Source of the DNA: Ardenticatenaceae bacterium
GTDB lineage: Bacteria; Chloroflexota; Anaerolineae; Promineifilales; Promineifilaceae
DNA length: 64,000 nucleotides
Assembly (NCBI GenBank): GCA_030065875.1
Contig: JASJCR010000018.1
Location: 62,001-126,000 of the forward strand
Reading direction: 5' to 3'
Both the position numbers and the translations under genes were made by a program. Positions 17,592-24,668 of the stretch are shown here, piece by piece. The notes below the pieces were generated by a model, which worked only from the letters and a program-made list of their open reading frames with translations, was not told the origin of the DNA and made no database searches. The stretch's first letter is position 1. Each line of letters opens with the position of its first letter.

Positions 17592-17795
17592 TAAAGGGCT
17601 TGTTAGCACGAGGCTGCGCCTCTATTAGCACGGGGCTGACGCCCCTGTTAGCACGTCGCTGGCGCTCCTTTCAGCGCTTAGCTATCAGCTATAAAGCTAA
17701 GAGGTGCGGAGCACCGAGCTGACAGCCGCGAAGCGGCGTGCTAAAAAGCTAAAAGGGCGAAGCCCGTGCCGAAAGGGGCGTCAGCCCCGTGCTAT
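17592..17795. repeat. TTAGCACGGGGCTGACGCCCC-type repeat cluster
   Basis: Units of TTAGCACG followed by short GC-rich hairpins (GGGGCTGACGCCCC, GAGGCTGCGCCTC) run in one orientation and then the inverse, around a central GCTTAGCTATCAGC stretch. The cluster fills the gap between the argA-like gene and argG, and its end supplies the last codons of the argA-like gene. Confidence 0.8.
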
Positions 17796-18267
17796 AAGCC
17801 ACCGCCGTCTCATCACAGTTGTCCTTGAGCGGGCAGATGGCGCAGTCGGTCCAGACTTTTTGTGGAAAAAGCGCTTTGTCGGTCAGGTGAAAACCTAGCT
17901 TCAGAAAAAACGGCACGGCCCGGGTCAGGGCGAATAGGGTGGGGATCTGCTTCGCTTCACCTTTGGCGATCAGGGCCTCCACAATTTTGCGGCCGACCCC
18001 CAACCCTTGCGCCTCGTCGGCTACCGCCAGCGACCGCACCTCGGCCAGATGCGGCCCGTAGCTGAGCAGAGAGCCACAGCCGAGGATGGTGAAACGATCA
18101 CCATGCAGGTTGTGTCGCTTGGCGATTACCCAATCCGAGAGGGTCGCGGCGATTGATTCCGGCGTCCGCGGCAGCAGATCGCCACGGCGGGCGTAAGTGT
18201 TGACCAGATCTACCAGCTCCGGCAGATCCTCCGATGAGGGAACGACGATTTCAATTTCGCTGATCAT
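17749..18267 (-). CDS. argA: N-acetylglutamate synthase-like GNAT enzyme
   Basis: The 172-residue protein is a single GNAT domain of the type that acetylates glutamate in bacteria without the long ArgA. EVRSLAVADEAQGLGVGRKI (about 79-98) holds the acetyl-CoA loop, and a C-terminal Cys-rich motif CAICPLKDNC (about 143-152) is typical of this subgroup. It starts six bases after the argD stop. With argJ present it would prime the acetyl cycle. The last 15 or so residues, after CDETAVAYS, are encoded by a dispersed repeat, so the natural C-terminus may once have been different. Confidence 0.8.
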   Translation of the reverse strand: MISEIEIVVPSSEDLPELVDLVNTYARRGDLLPRTPESIAATLSDWVIAKRHNLHGDRFTILGCGSLLSYGPHLAEVRSLAVADEAQGLGVGRKIVEALIAKGEAKQIPTLFALTRAVPFFLKLGFHLTDKALFPQKVWTDCAICPLKDNCDETAVAYSTGLTPLSARASPF

Positions 18268-18273
18268 AATTTT

Positions 18274-19464
18274 TCAGGCGGTTTTCACGGCCGAGGCCAG
18301 GACGTCAACCGCCCGGTCGATATCATCGGTGGAAACGATCAGGGGGGGGATCAGCCGGACGGTTTTTTCACCGGCGCTGATGAGCAGTACCCCGCTGTCG
18401 ACACACCGCTTGACGATATTGCTGACCGGCATGGTCAGCTCGATGCCGATCATATACCCTGCCCCGCGAATTTCGACGACTTTTTCCTGAGGGAGTGCTT
18501 CCTGCAGCCGCTGGTTCATGTGCTCGCTGTTGGCCCGAATCTGAGCCAGGAAATCCGGTTTGCTGACCTTGTCAAAGACGACGTTGGCGGCCGCACAGGC
18601 CAGCGGGTTGGCCCCGAAGGTGCTGCCGTGGTCACCAGGCTTGATGGCGTCGGCAATTTTCTGAGTGACCAGGGTGGCCCCGATCGGCAATCCGCCGGCC
18701 AGCGGTTTGGCCAGCGACATGATATCCGGGTTAACCCCATACATTTCATGGGCCCACAGGTAACCGGTCCGGCCGAGACCGCACTGCACCTCGTCAAAGA
18801 TGAGCAGCAGGCCGCATTCATCGCACAGGCGCCGCAGCCCCAGCAAAAACTCTTTGGTTGAAGGATTAATCCCTCCCTCTCCCTGGATCGGTTCGACGAT
18901 GATGGCGCACGTTTCTTCGTCAATCGCCTCTCTGACCGAGGCCAGATTGTTAAACTCGGCAAAAACCACCCCGCTCATCAGCGGCTGGAAGGGGGTTTTG
19001 TACGCTTTTTTGTAGGTGGTGGCCAGGGCGCCCATCGTGCGGCCGTGGAACCCTTTGGTGAGGGAGATAATTTTGTGACGGCCGCTTTGTCCGTCGCGCT
19101 CGTACGCGTATTTGCGGGCAAATTTGATGGCCGCCTCGTTCGCCTCCGCCCCAGAGTTGCAGAAGTAAACCCGATCGGCAAAAGAGTTTTCGATCAGCTT
19201 GCGCGCCAGAGTGGCCTGTGGCTCGCTGTGATAGAGGTTGCTGACGTGGCCATATTTTTGCGCCTGCTGCGCCACCGCCTCGGCCCAGTCGGGATCGGCA
19301 TGGCCGAGGGCGGTCACGGCAATCCCGGCATTAAAATCGAGATACTCATTCCCATCTGTATCGTATAAATAAGGCCCTTTCCCGTGGGTAAAGACGATAT
19401 CCGGCCGCACATAAGTTTGCAGCACGTACATGTTTTCGTTGGCGATGACTTGTTCTTTGTGCAT
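18274..19464 (-). CDS. argD: Acetylornithine aminotransferase
   Basis: This PLP enzyme converts N-acetylglutamate semialdehyde to N-acetylornithine. The 396-residue protein is a class III aminotransferase: CNSGAEANEAA (about 102-112), the cofactor aspartate in IFDEVQCGLGRTG (about 222), and the Schiff-base lysine in SLAKPLAGG (K253). I chose the ATG at 19464, which has GAGG upstream, over the GTG four codons earlier. A related N-succinyl or GABA activity cannot be excluded by sequence alone, but the operon context favours acetylornithine. Confidence 0.93.
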   Translation of the reverse strand: MHKEQVIANENMYVLQTYVRPDIVFTHGKGPYLYDTDGNEYLDFNAGIAVTALGHADPDWAEAVAQQAQKYGHVSNLYHSEPQATLARKLIENSFADRVYFCNSGAEANEAAIKFARKYAYERDGQSGRHKIISLTKGFHGRTMGALATTYKKAYKTPFQPLMSGVVFAEFNNLASVREAIDEETCAIIVEPIQGEGGINPSTKEFLLGLRRLCDECGLLLIFDEVQCGLGRTGYLWAHEMYGVNPDIMSLAKPLAGGLPIGATLVTQKIADAIKPGDHGSTFGANPLACAAANVVFDKVSKPDFLAQIRANSEHMNQRLQEALPQEKVVEIRGAGYMIGIELTMPVSNIVKRCVDSGVLLISAGEKTVRLIPPLIVSTDDIDRAVDVLASAVKTA

Positions 19465-19477
19465 GAAAAACCTCACT

Positions 19478-19555
19478 TAATTGCTAATTGCTATTTGTTA
19501 TTAGCTAATATGGTCTTCTAGCAAATTAGCTATTAGAAATTAGGAATTAGCTATT
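19478..19555. repeat. AATTGCTAATTGC / TTAGCTATTAG inverted arms
   Basis: Units of TTGCTAATTGCTATTTG on one side and AATTAGCTATTAGAAATTAGGAATTAGC on the other. The same family recurs at 30402-30479 and 31988-32067. The right arm encodes the last residues of the unknown 158-residue gene. Confidence 0.75.
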
Positions 19556-20016
19556 TCCATCCCTGGAAACCCTTCCTCAAAAATAATCGGCCAGCTGGCG
19601 AACCAATCTCCATCCCCGACGTTAAACGCCAGGGGGATGGTGCTGGTGTGTTCGTATATACGCACGACGCCGGCCATGATATAAACCGGATCCACCGCGT
19701 CCGGAAAAATGCAGTAAAGCTTGGGAAAGTGGGGCTCGCCGCGCGGCCGCATTTCGCGCCGGCGATCGAGGGCAAAGCTGGCCAGCCGCTGCATCTCTTC
19801 ATCGCTGCCCCGGCGATTGCTCATTCCCTGCCAAAATGTCGGTCCCTGAAAATAGATCGTGAAGAAAAAATCGAGCAGGTAATATTGATAGTGATGCTGC
19901 ATCACGTGATCCGGTTCGGTATAGGCGCGCAGCTTGAGGTTAAAGAGATTCTTGTCGTAGAGAATCACGTCACAGTAGCATTTTTGTGGCTTGAGTAGCG
20001 GAAATAGCTGGTTCAT
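19540..20016 (-). CDS. Unknown protein encoded inside the arginine operon
   Basis: I do not recognise this 158-residue protein. It has no signal peptide and no clear membrane segment. It is rich in aromatic residues (YYLLDFFFTIYF near 46-57), with an EPHFPKLYCIFPDAVDPVYI core and a GDGDWFASWPIIF ending that gives it a folded, beta-rich look. It starts one base after the argS stop and lies before argD, so it is part of the arg message. The final MEIANS comes from the neighbouring repeat. A regulatory or binding role in arginine metabolism is a guess from position only. Confidence 0.6.
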   Translation of the reverse strand: MNQLFPLLKPQKCYCDVILYDKNLFNLKLRAYTEPDHVMQHHYQYYLLDFFFTIYFQGPTFWQGMSNRRGSDEEMQRLASFALDRRREMRPRGEPHFPKLYCIFPDAVDPVYIMAGVVRIYEHTSTIPLAFNVGDGDWFASWPIIFEEGFPGMEIANS

Positions 20017-20017
20017 G

Positions 20018-21691
20018 TTACATCGTTTCCATGGGAGTCATGCCCAATAATTTTAGGGTATTGGCCAGGACTTGCTGCGCTGCTGCGTAGAAGATCAACC
20101 GGGCCTGCTGCACAGCAGTTGGGATATCATCCCCCAAGGCCCGGCAATTTTCATAAGCGGCGTGAAACGCGGTGCTCAATTCTTTGGCGTATGTCGTCAG
20201 CTGATGAACCTCATAAGTTTGCCCCAGACGCTGGATGAGAACGGGCAGCTCCAGCGCTTTTTTAAGAAAAAGCAATTCCAACGGGTGATTAATCAGCGAC
20301 AAATCGGCCTTTCCTGTATGGGTCAACATGAGATTGGCCGCCCGTGCTTTCCGCAAAATACTGGCGCCGCGCACGTGAGCATTTTGAATGTAGAAAACCG
20401 GGTTGCTGCTGCTTTTTTCAACCGCCAGATTTAGGTTAAATTCAATGGGGGAGTTCGCTGATCGAGACAGCATGAAATAGCGTACCGCATCGGCACCGAC
20501 TTGATTGACGAGCTCGTCCAGGGTGACAAACTGTCCGGCCCGGGTGCTCATTTTGACCGGCCGCCCGTCTTGAACCAAGGTTACAACGTGGTGAATCAGA
20601 ACGGTAACAAATTCAGGATTGATATTGAGCATTTTCAAACCCATTTTGACCTGTTCTGAAACCGCCTGATGATCCGGTCCAAAGACATCGATCACGAGGT
20701 CAAAACCGCGTTGTGCTTTATCAAAATGATAGGCGATATCCGGCAGCCGGTAAGTGGGCATTTGATCTTCGGAACGGATAATAACCCGATCTTTTTCATC
20801 ACCCAAAGCAGACGTTTTTAGCCATTCAGCGCCATCTGCCGTTTGATAAGTAAAGCCATTTTCCCGCAGCCGGTTTAGGGTCTCATCCAGCTTGCCCGTG
20901 GTGAATAAACTCGCTTCATTGAAATACACATCGTGCACAATGCCAATTCGTTTTAGGGATATTTTTTGGTTTTGAGCGATTCTATTTTTGGCATAATTAC
21001 CAAATTGGGCGGCCGGAGCATCGAGCCACCCCGCTTTAAATTCGTTTTTGATTTCCTGGGCCAGGTCGACAATATAGTCGCCCTGGTAATGTTCAGCAGA
21101 CAACTTCGCCTCGTGCCCATGAAGCTGCTGGTAGCGAAGTTTAACCGATTCGCCAAGCAAGACGATTTGCCGGCCGGCATCGTTAAAATAATACTCGCGG
21201 CTAACCTGGTGACCGGCGGCCTCAAGCACGCGGGCGACCGTGTCCCCGACAACCGCCCCCCTGGATCGCCCGATGGTGATTGGACCGGTTGGATTGGCAC
21301 TGACAAATTCAACCTGAATCTTTTGCGGGTTTTCGCCGGCCAAGCAGCCAAAGCGCTCCCCCTCTTCCAGAATGGATAAGATCGATTTCTGAAGGTAACC
21401 ATCTGCCAGCTGAAAATTGAGAAAGCCCGGGGGGGCTGCCGATACGCTCGCAATCTCACCGGGAAGTTCAATGTTTTGGGTGATGAGCCAGGCGATTTCC
21501 AGCGGGGCTTTCTGCGCCGGTTTGGCCAGCTTTAAGGCGATATTGGCGGCCAGATCACCGTGTTCCTCCCGCTGCGGCCGTTCCAGGTCAATTTCTGGCA
21601 GCGAGAACGCGGGCAGCTCCCCCTGCTCTTGGAGCTGGCGAATTGATTTCTCAATATGTTGCGTCAGCTTCTGCCTAACCGATAACATCAT
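20018..21691 (-). CDS. argS: Arginyl-tRNA synthetase with an unusual HIGH-region
   Basis: ArgRS charges tRNA-Arg with arginine. The 557-residue protein has the N-terminal Add-1 domain (about 1-95), the catalytic domain from EFVSANPTGP (128-137), the KMSK-equivalent VKMSTRAGQFVTL (about 375-387), and the C-terminal anticodon-binding helices. Where most family members have HxGH, this one reads T139-I-G-R142, so neither histidine is present. It may be a divergent active enzyme, or a paralogue with another role. It overlaps argB by four bases (ATGA), so its synthesis is tied to the arginine operon and its leader. Confidence 0.88.
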   Translation of the reverse strand: MMLSVRQKLTQHIEKSIRQLQEQGELPAFSLPEIDLERPQREEHGDLAANIALKLAKPAQKAPLEIAWLITQNIELPGEIASVSAAPPGFLNFQLADGYLQKSILSILEEGERFGCLAGENPQKIQVEFVSANPTGPITIGRSRGAVVGDTVARVLEAAGHQVSREYYFNDAGRQIVLLGESVKLRYQQLHGHEAKLSAEHYQGDYIVDLAQEIKNEFKAGWLDAPAAQFGNYAKNRIAQNQKISLKRIGIVHDVYFNEASLFTTGKLDETLNRLRENGFTYQTADGAEWLKTSALGDEKDRVIIRSEDQMPTYRLPDIAYHFDKAQRGFDLVIDVFGPDHQAVSEQVKMGLKMLNINPEFVTVLIHHVVTLVQDGRPVKMSTRAGQFVTLDELVNQVGADAVRYFMLSRSANSPIEFNLNLAVEKSSSNPVFYIQNAHVRGASILRKARAANLMLTHTGKADLSLINHPLELLFLKKALELPVLIQRLGQTYEVHQLTTYAKELSTAFHAAYENCRALGDDIPTAVQQARLIFYAAAQQVLANTLKLLGMTPMETM

Positions 21692-22443
21692 GATCCCTTA
21701 AAAAGAGTGCCGCCGTTTTGAATGCCTTCCAAATTTACAATCCGCGCCTGCTGAACGCCGGCCGTGACCGCGCCCACGGCCGCCTTGACTTTAGGCACCA
21801 TGCCGCCGTTGATGGTGCCGTCAGCCAGCAGGGCGTCTACTTCGGCCGGGGTCAGCGCGGGAATAACCTGATTGTCGTTCAGATCGCGCAGCACGCCGGG
21901 GACGTTGGAGACAAAATCGAGCTGCTCGGCCGCCGCGGCCGCCGCGACGGCCGTAGCCGCTTCATCGGCGTTGACGTTGTACTGCTGCTGCTTTTCGTCG
22001 GCCGAGACCGGCGAAATAACCGGGGTCAATCCCCAGTCAAGCATCTGACGCAGCAGCTCAACCCTCACGCCGATGATTTCACCGACAAACCCCAGATCAC
22101 CCTGGATGGCGACTTTTTTGCGGGCTTTAAGGAGCTGTCCATCCACCCCGCTGACCCCCAGCGCGTCGAGCCCGGCCTTACGCAGCGCCCGCACCAGCAG
22201 TTTGTTGACCGCGGCCGACATGACCATTTCGGTGATCCACAGCGATTGGGCGTTGGTCACCCGCAGCCCGTCGATTTTTTCTTCGGGGATGCCAAACACA
22301 TCCTGCAGCTGCTTGATCGATTTCCCACCACCGTTGATGATGACCACCGGCTCGGCCGCGGCGATTTTGGCCACTGCGGCCGCAAAATCGCTCAGAAAGG
22401 CGGGGTTATCGAGATCGTGACCGGAGATTTTAATGACTCTCAT
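21688..22443 (-). CDS. argB: Acetylglutamate kinase
   Basis: ArgB phosphorylates N-acetylglutamate, the second step of arginine synthesis and often the feedback target. The 251-residue amino-acid kinase has KISGHD at the N-terminus, the glycine loop INGGGKSI (36-43), a substrate block near RVTNAQSLW (61-69), and YNVNADEAA (about 154). It is the short form without the N-terminal helix linked to arginine inhibition in some homologues, so feedback inhibition cannot be predicted. It is separated from argC by a repeat hairpin only. Confidence 0.92.
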   Translation of the reverse strand: MRVIKISGHDLDNPAFLSDFAAAVAKIAAAEPVVIINGGGKSIKQLQDVFGIPEEKIDGLRVTNAQSLWITEMVMSAAVNKLLVRALRKAGLDALGVSGVDGQLLKARKKVAIQGDLGFVGEIIGVRVELLRQMLDWGLTPVISPVSADEKQQQYNVNADEAATAVAAAAAAEQLDFVSNVPGVLRDLNDNQVIPALTPAEVDALLADGTINGGMVPKVKAAVGAVTAGVQQARIVNLEGIQNGGTLFKGS

Positions 22444-22449
22444 AAATGC

Positions 22450-22521
22450 TCAGATGACAGACCACAGACTTCAGACCTCAGAAGGATCTCTGTTGTCTGA
22501 AGTCTGTGGTCTGTGGTCTCT
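22450..22521. repeat. CAGAC-family inverted repeat between argC and argB
   Basis: The left arm repeats CAGACCACAGACTTCAGACC. The right arm is the inverse, TCTGAAGTCTGTGGTCTG, around GAAGGATCTCTGTT. It can form one long imperfect hairpin and contains no gene. Its right end forms the argC stop region. Confidence 0.85.
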
Positions 22522-23536
22522 AAACCAGGGCTGTCGTTTCCTCAAACCCGTACATAATATTAAAATTTTGCACCGCCTGCCCTGACGATCCCTTGGTGAT
22601 GTTGTCGATGGCAGAGGTGACGATCAGCGTGCTGCCGGCGGATATGGTCAGGCCGATGGCGCAGCGGTTGGTGCGCACCACGTGAGCGATGGTGGCGTGC
22701 TGCCCCGGCGGCAGGAGATGAATAAACGGTTCCTTTTCATACGCGGCCGTAAAAACAGCTTGCACTTGTTCCAGGTCCCAACCATCGGCCATGGGCACGT
22801 AAATGGTGCTTAAAATTCCGCGGGGAATGGCGATCAAATGGGGGGAGAAAATCAGATTTGGGGTTGAGCCATTTCCCCACAGCGTCAATTTCTCCTGCAT
22901 TTCGACCCAGTGGCGGTGGTTTTGCCCCAGACCGTAGGGGGTCATATTATCCGCCACTTCGACAAAATGATACATCAGTTTCGCTTTGCGGCCGCCGCCG
23001 GAGACGCCGCTTTTGGCATCGGCAATCACCGTTGCTCCAGGAGCAACGGCCCCGGCCGCGACCAGTGGCTGCAGCGGCAGGAGAATGCTGGTCGGGTAAC
23101 AGCCGGGGCAGGCCACAATATCCGCCTCGCGCATGTCGGTGCGGGCGTGTTCACTTAACCCGTACACCGCATCGGCAAGCCACTCCGGTTTTGGATGATC
23201 TACTTTGTACCATTCTTCATATTTTTCGAGGTTATTGAGGCGAAAATCAGCGCTCAAATCGATGACTCGGCAGCCGTGTTCGCGGGCGCGCACGGCCGTT
23301 GCCGCGCTGGCGGCATGCGGCAAACACAAAAAAACGATGTCTACCTCATCAAGCGGGGCGTCTTCGCTTTTGATCAGCGTCCAGGCCGGCCCCTGAGGAT
23401 GAATGGCGTTGAGCGGCTGCCCGGCCGAGGATTCGGAGGTTACAAAAACAACGTCGACGTGCGGATGTTTTTGCAGCAGCTCAACCAGCTCGATCCCTGC
23501 ATAGCCGGTTGCACCAAAAATTCCTGCCTTGATCAT
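22520..23536 (-). CDS. argC: N-acetyl-gamma-glutamyl-phosphate reductase
   Basis: ArgC reduces acetylglutamyl phosphate to the semialdehyde with NADPH. The 338-residue protein has the Rossmann start GIFGATGYAGIELV (5-18), the active-site cysteine in CPGCYPTS (about C147) and the GVSGGGRKA loop. It is the first structural gene of the arginine operon. GGGAGAAG lies before the ATG, 28 bases after the leader terminator. Confidence 0.95.
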   Translation of the reverse strand: MIKAGIFGATGYAGIELVELLQKHPHVDVVFVTSESSAGQPLNAIHPQGPAWTLIKSEDAPLDEVDIVFLCLPHAASAATAVRAREHGCRVIDLSADFRLNNLEKYEEWYKVDHPKPEWLADAVYGLSEHARTDMREADIVACPGCYPTSILLPLQPLVAAGAVAPGATVIADAKSGVSGGGRKAKLMYHFVEVADNMTPYGLGQNHRHWVEMQEKLTLWGNGSTPNLIFSPHLIAIPRGILSTIYVPMADGWDLEQVQAVFTAAYEKEPFIHLLPPGQHATIAHVVRTNRCAIGLTISAGSTLIVTSAIDNITKGSSGQAVQNFNIMYGFEETTALV

Positions 23537-23563
23537 TTCTCTTCTCCCGACCAGCCTGGGAAA

Positions 23564-23599
23564 TAAAAAACGCCAGACCGGTCTGATAGTCTAGCGTTT
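23564..23599 (-). terminator. Intrinsic terminator of the arg leader (attenuator stem)
   Basis: On the minus strand AAACGCTAGAC pairs with GTCTGGCGTTT (one G-U pair) around a ten-base loop and runs into TTTTTTATTT. It lies just before the argC ribosome site, the usual place for an attenuator. Confidence 0.88.
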
Positions 23600-23665
23600 G
23601 GTGACAGATTAAATAGAAAAAAGTTTCGTCGTTAGGTAGCACCAAGCACCAGACTGTGTGTCTGG
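23588..23665 (-). promoter_or_regulatory. Arg attenuator: pause hairpin and antiterminator segments
   Basis: Segment 1 is CCAGAC (23660-23665). Segment 2 is AGTCTGGTGCTTGGTG (23640-23655). Segment 3 is CACCAAACGCTAGACT (23588-23603). Segment 4 is the 3' terminator arm. 1:2 form a 6-bp hairpin with loop ACACA. 2:3 pair over 16 positions with 13 Watson-Crick pairs, two G-U pairs and one mismatch. 3:4 form the terminator. The pairings exclude one another exactly as in the trp and his attenuators. Confidence 0.85.
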
Positions 23666-23709
23666 CGGCGACGTCGGATACGACGGGCAGCTGGTGCTGA
23701 AATAAGCAT
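23632..23709 (-). CDS. argL: Arginine leader peptide (attenuation)
   Basis: This is a 25-codon frame ending in TAA. Codons 9-15 read R-R-I-R-R-R-R, six arginine codons of the CGN type (CGT, CGT, CGA, CGT, CGC, CGC). This is far above chance, and the run sits just before segment 1 of the attenuator. A ribosome stalled on these codons would cover CCAGAC (23660-23665) and free segment 2 to form the antiterminator. The ATG lies about four bases after the predicted transcription start, so translation would be almost leaderless. The frame is too short for usual gene finders. The name argL is descriptive. Confidence 0.85.
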   Translation of the reverse strand: MLISAPAARRIRRRRQTHSLVLGAT

Positions 23710-23719
23710 AACGCTCAGA

Positions 23720-23747
23720 ACTATAGCAGATGATCGAATATTGTCAA
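23720..23747 (-). promoter_or_regulatory. Promoter of the arginine operon
   Basis: The minus strand has TTGACA (23742-23747), a 16-base spacer and TATAGT (23720-23725). The predicted start, about 23713, is a few bases before the leader-peptide ATG. Confidence 0.8.
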
Positions 23748-23816
23748 AATACTCCAAAAAAACGACCGCTGAAAAACAACAAATGCAGCAGATGCAGCAC
23801 TAGATGTAACAAATAT

Positions 23817-23845
23817 TTGACATCATGTAATATATTTTGTACTAT
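23817..23845 (+). promoter_or_regulatory. Promoter of the membrane protein/XRE pair, with partial dyad
   Basis: TTGACA (23817-23822), a 17-base spacer and TACTAT (23840-23845). GACAT at the -35 and ATGTC just past the -10 form an interrupted inverted repeat spanning the promoter, a plausible binding site for the XRE regulator encoded downstream. Confidence 0.65.
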
Positions 23846-23890
23846 ATGTCGTGTGAGTAAGACATTGCCTGGCAAGAGAGGACAGAATTG

Positions 23891-24343
23891 ATGACATTTC
23901 AGCAGAAGAACAATACCGTATCCTTAGCAAGTTTCTCGCTGCTATTGATTTTCTTTTTACTGCGGATTGCCCAGCTCGTTCGCAATCAAAACTTTAATGA
24001 ACCTACTGTGGTTCGTCTTTGGATTATCGTGGCTGTACTAGCGGTTGTCGTGACCGTGGTGGGGATCATGCTCACTCACGGCATCCCTGCTGCTGTCAAA
24101 TTTGCGCGCACAGGCGATCCTGAACCCGAAATTGATGACCTTGTCGATGAACGGGATCAGCGCATAGACCTGGAAGGCTTCAAGCTCACCTACAGAATTA
24201 CGTCGATCGGGACCTTTGTGGCGATGTTGACATTTGCGCTTGGTCAGCCGCCGCTCGTGATGTTTTCACTACTGATTTTCTTTGGCCTGGCGGGACAAAT
24301 TGCCGGCGACGTGCTGCGCCTGAGACGCTATCAACAGGAATGA
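23891..24343 (+). CDS. Multi-pass membrane protein paired with an XRE regulator
   Basis: The 150-residue protein has about four hydrophobic segments (about 11-25, 42-60, 104-118 and 122-138), with a charged loop DDLVDERDQRIDLEGFKLTY between the second and third. This loop recalls DUF2178-type membrane proteins, which are often encoded beside a small helix-turn-helix regulator, as here. The function is unknown. I chose the ATG at 23891, which has AGGA eight bases upstream, rather than the TTG just before it. The regulator follows after four bases. Confidence 0.7.
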   Translation: MTFQQKNNTVSLASFSLLLIFFLLRIAQLVRNQNFNEPTVVRLWIIVAVLAVVVTVVGIMLTHGIPAAVKFARTGDPEPEIDDLVDERDQRIDLEGFKLTYRITSIGTFVAMLTFALGQPPLVMFSLLIFFGLAGQIAGDVLRLRRYQQE

Positions 24344-24347
24344 GATC

Positions 24348-24575
24348 GTGAGTAAGTTCAAAATCAACAACAACATCCGCAAACTGCGATTTCTCAATAA
24401 CGAAATGACGCAGCAGGCGCTGGCCAAACAGGTTGGCGTCACCCGCCAAACGATTATCTCGCTCGAGAAAAACAAATACTCACCCTCTCTGGAATTAGCC
24501 TTTCGGATTGCGCTGGTATTTGATGAGCCGCTGACCGCCGTTTTCTCTTACGACCAGTCAGAAGATACCGAGTAA
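24348..24575 (+). CDS. Small XRE-family (YozG-like) transcriptional regulator
   Basis: The 75-residue protein is almost entirely one HTH_3 domain. IRKLRFLNNEMTQQALAKQV forms helices 1-2, GVTRQTIISLEKNKYSPSLE holds the recognition helix, and AFRIALVFDEPLTAVF closes the fold. It starts with GTG, with AGGA eight bases upstream, and is co-transcribed with the membrane protein before it. It probably represses their shared promoter; that is inference from the usual behaviour of such pairs. Confidence 0.88.
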   Translation: MSKFKINNNIRKLRFLNNEMTQQALAKQVGVTRQTIISLEKNKYSPSLELAFRIALVFDEPLTAVFSYDQSEDTE

Positions 24576-24668
24576 CACATCAATTTTATAGACAACCGAT
24601 AGCGTATCGCATGTCAGGTAGCAGCCCGGCTGTGATTCACGCTGTCTCCAACACAGTGAGGAAATAGT

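Noticed and set aside
21718-22500. A 260-codon plus-strand frame opposite argB
   Set aside because: It is an antisense shadow of argB; the His/Arg/Asp-rich composition is typical of such shadows.
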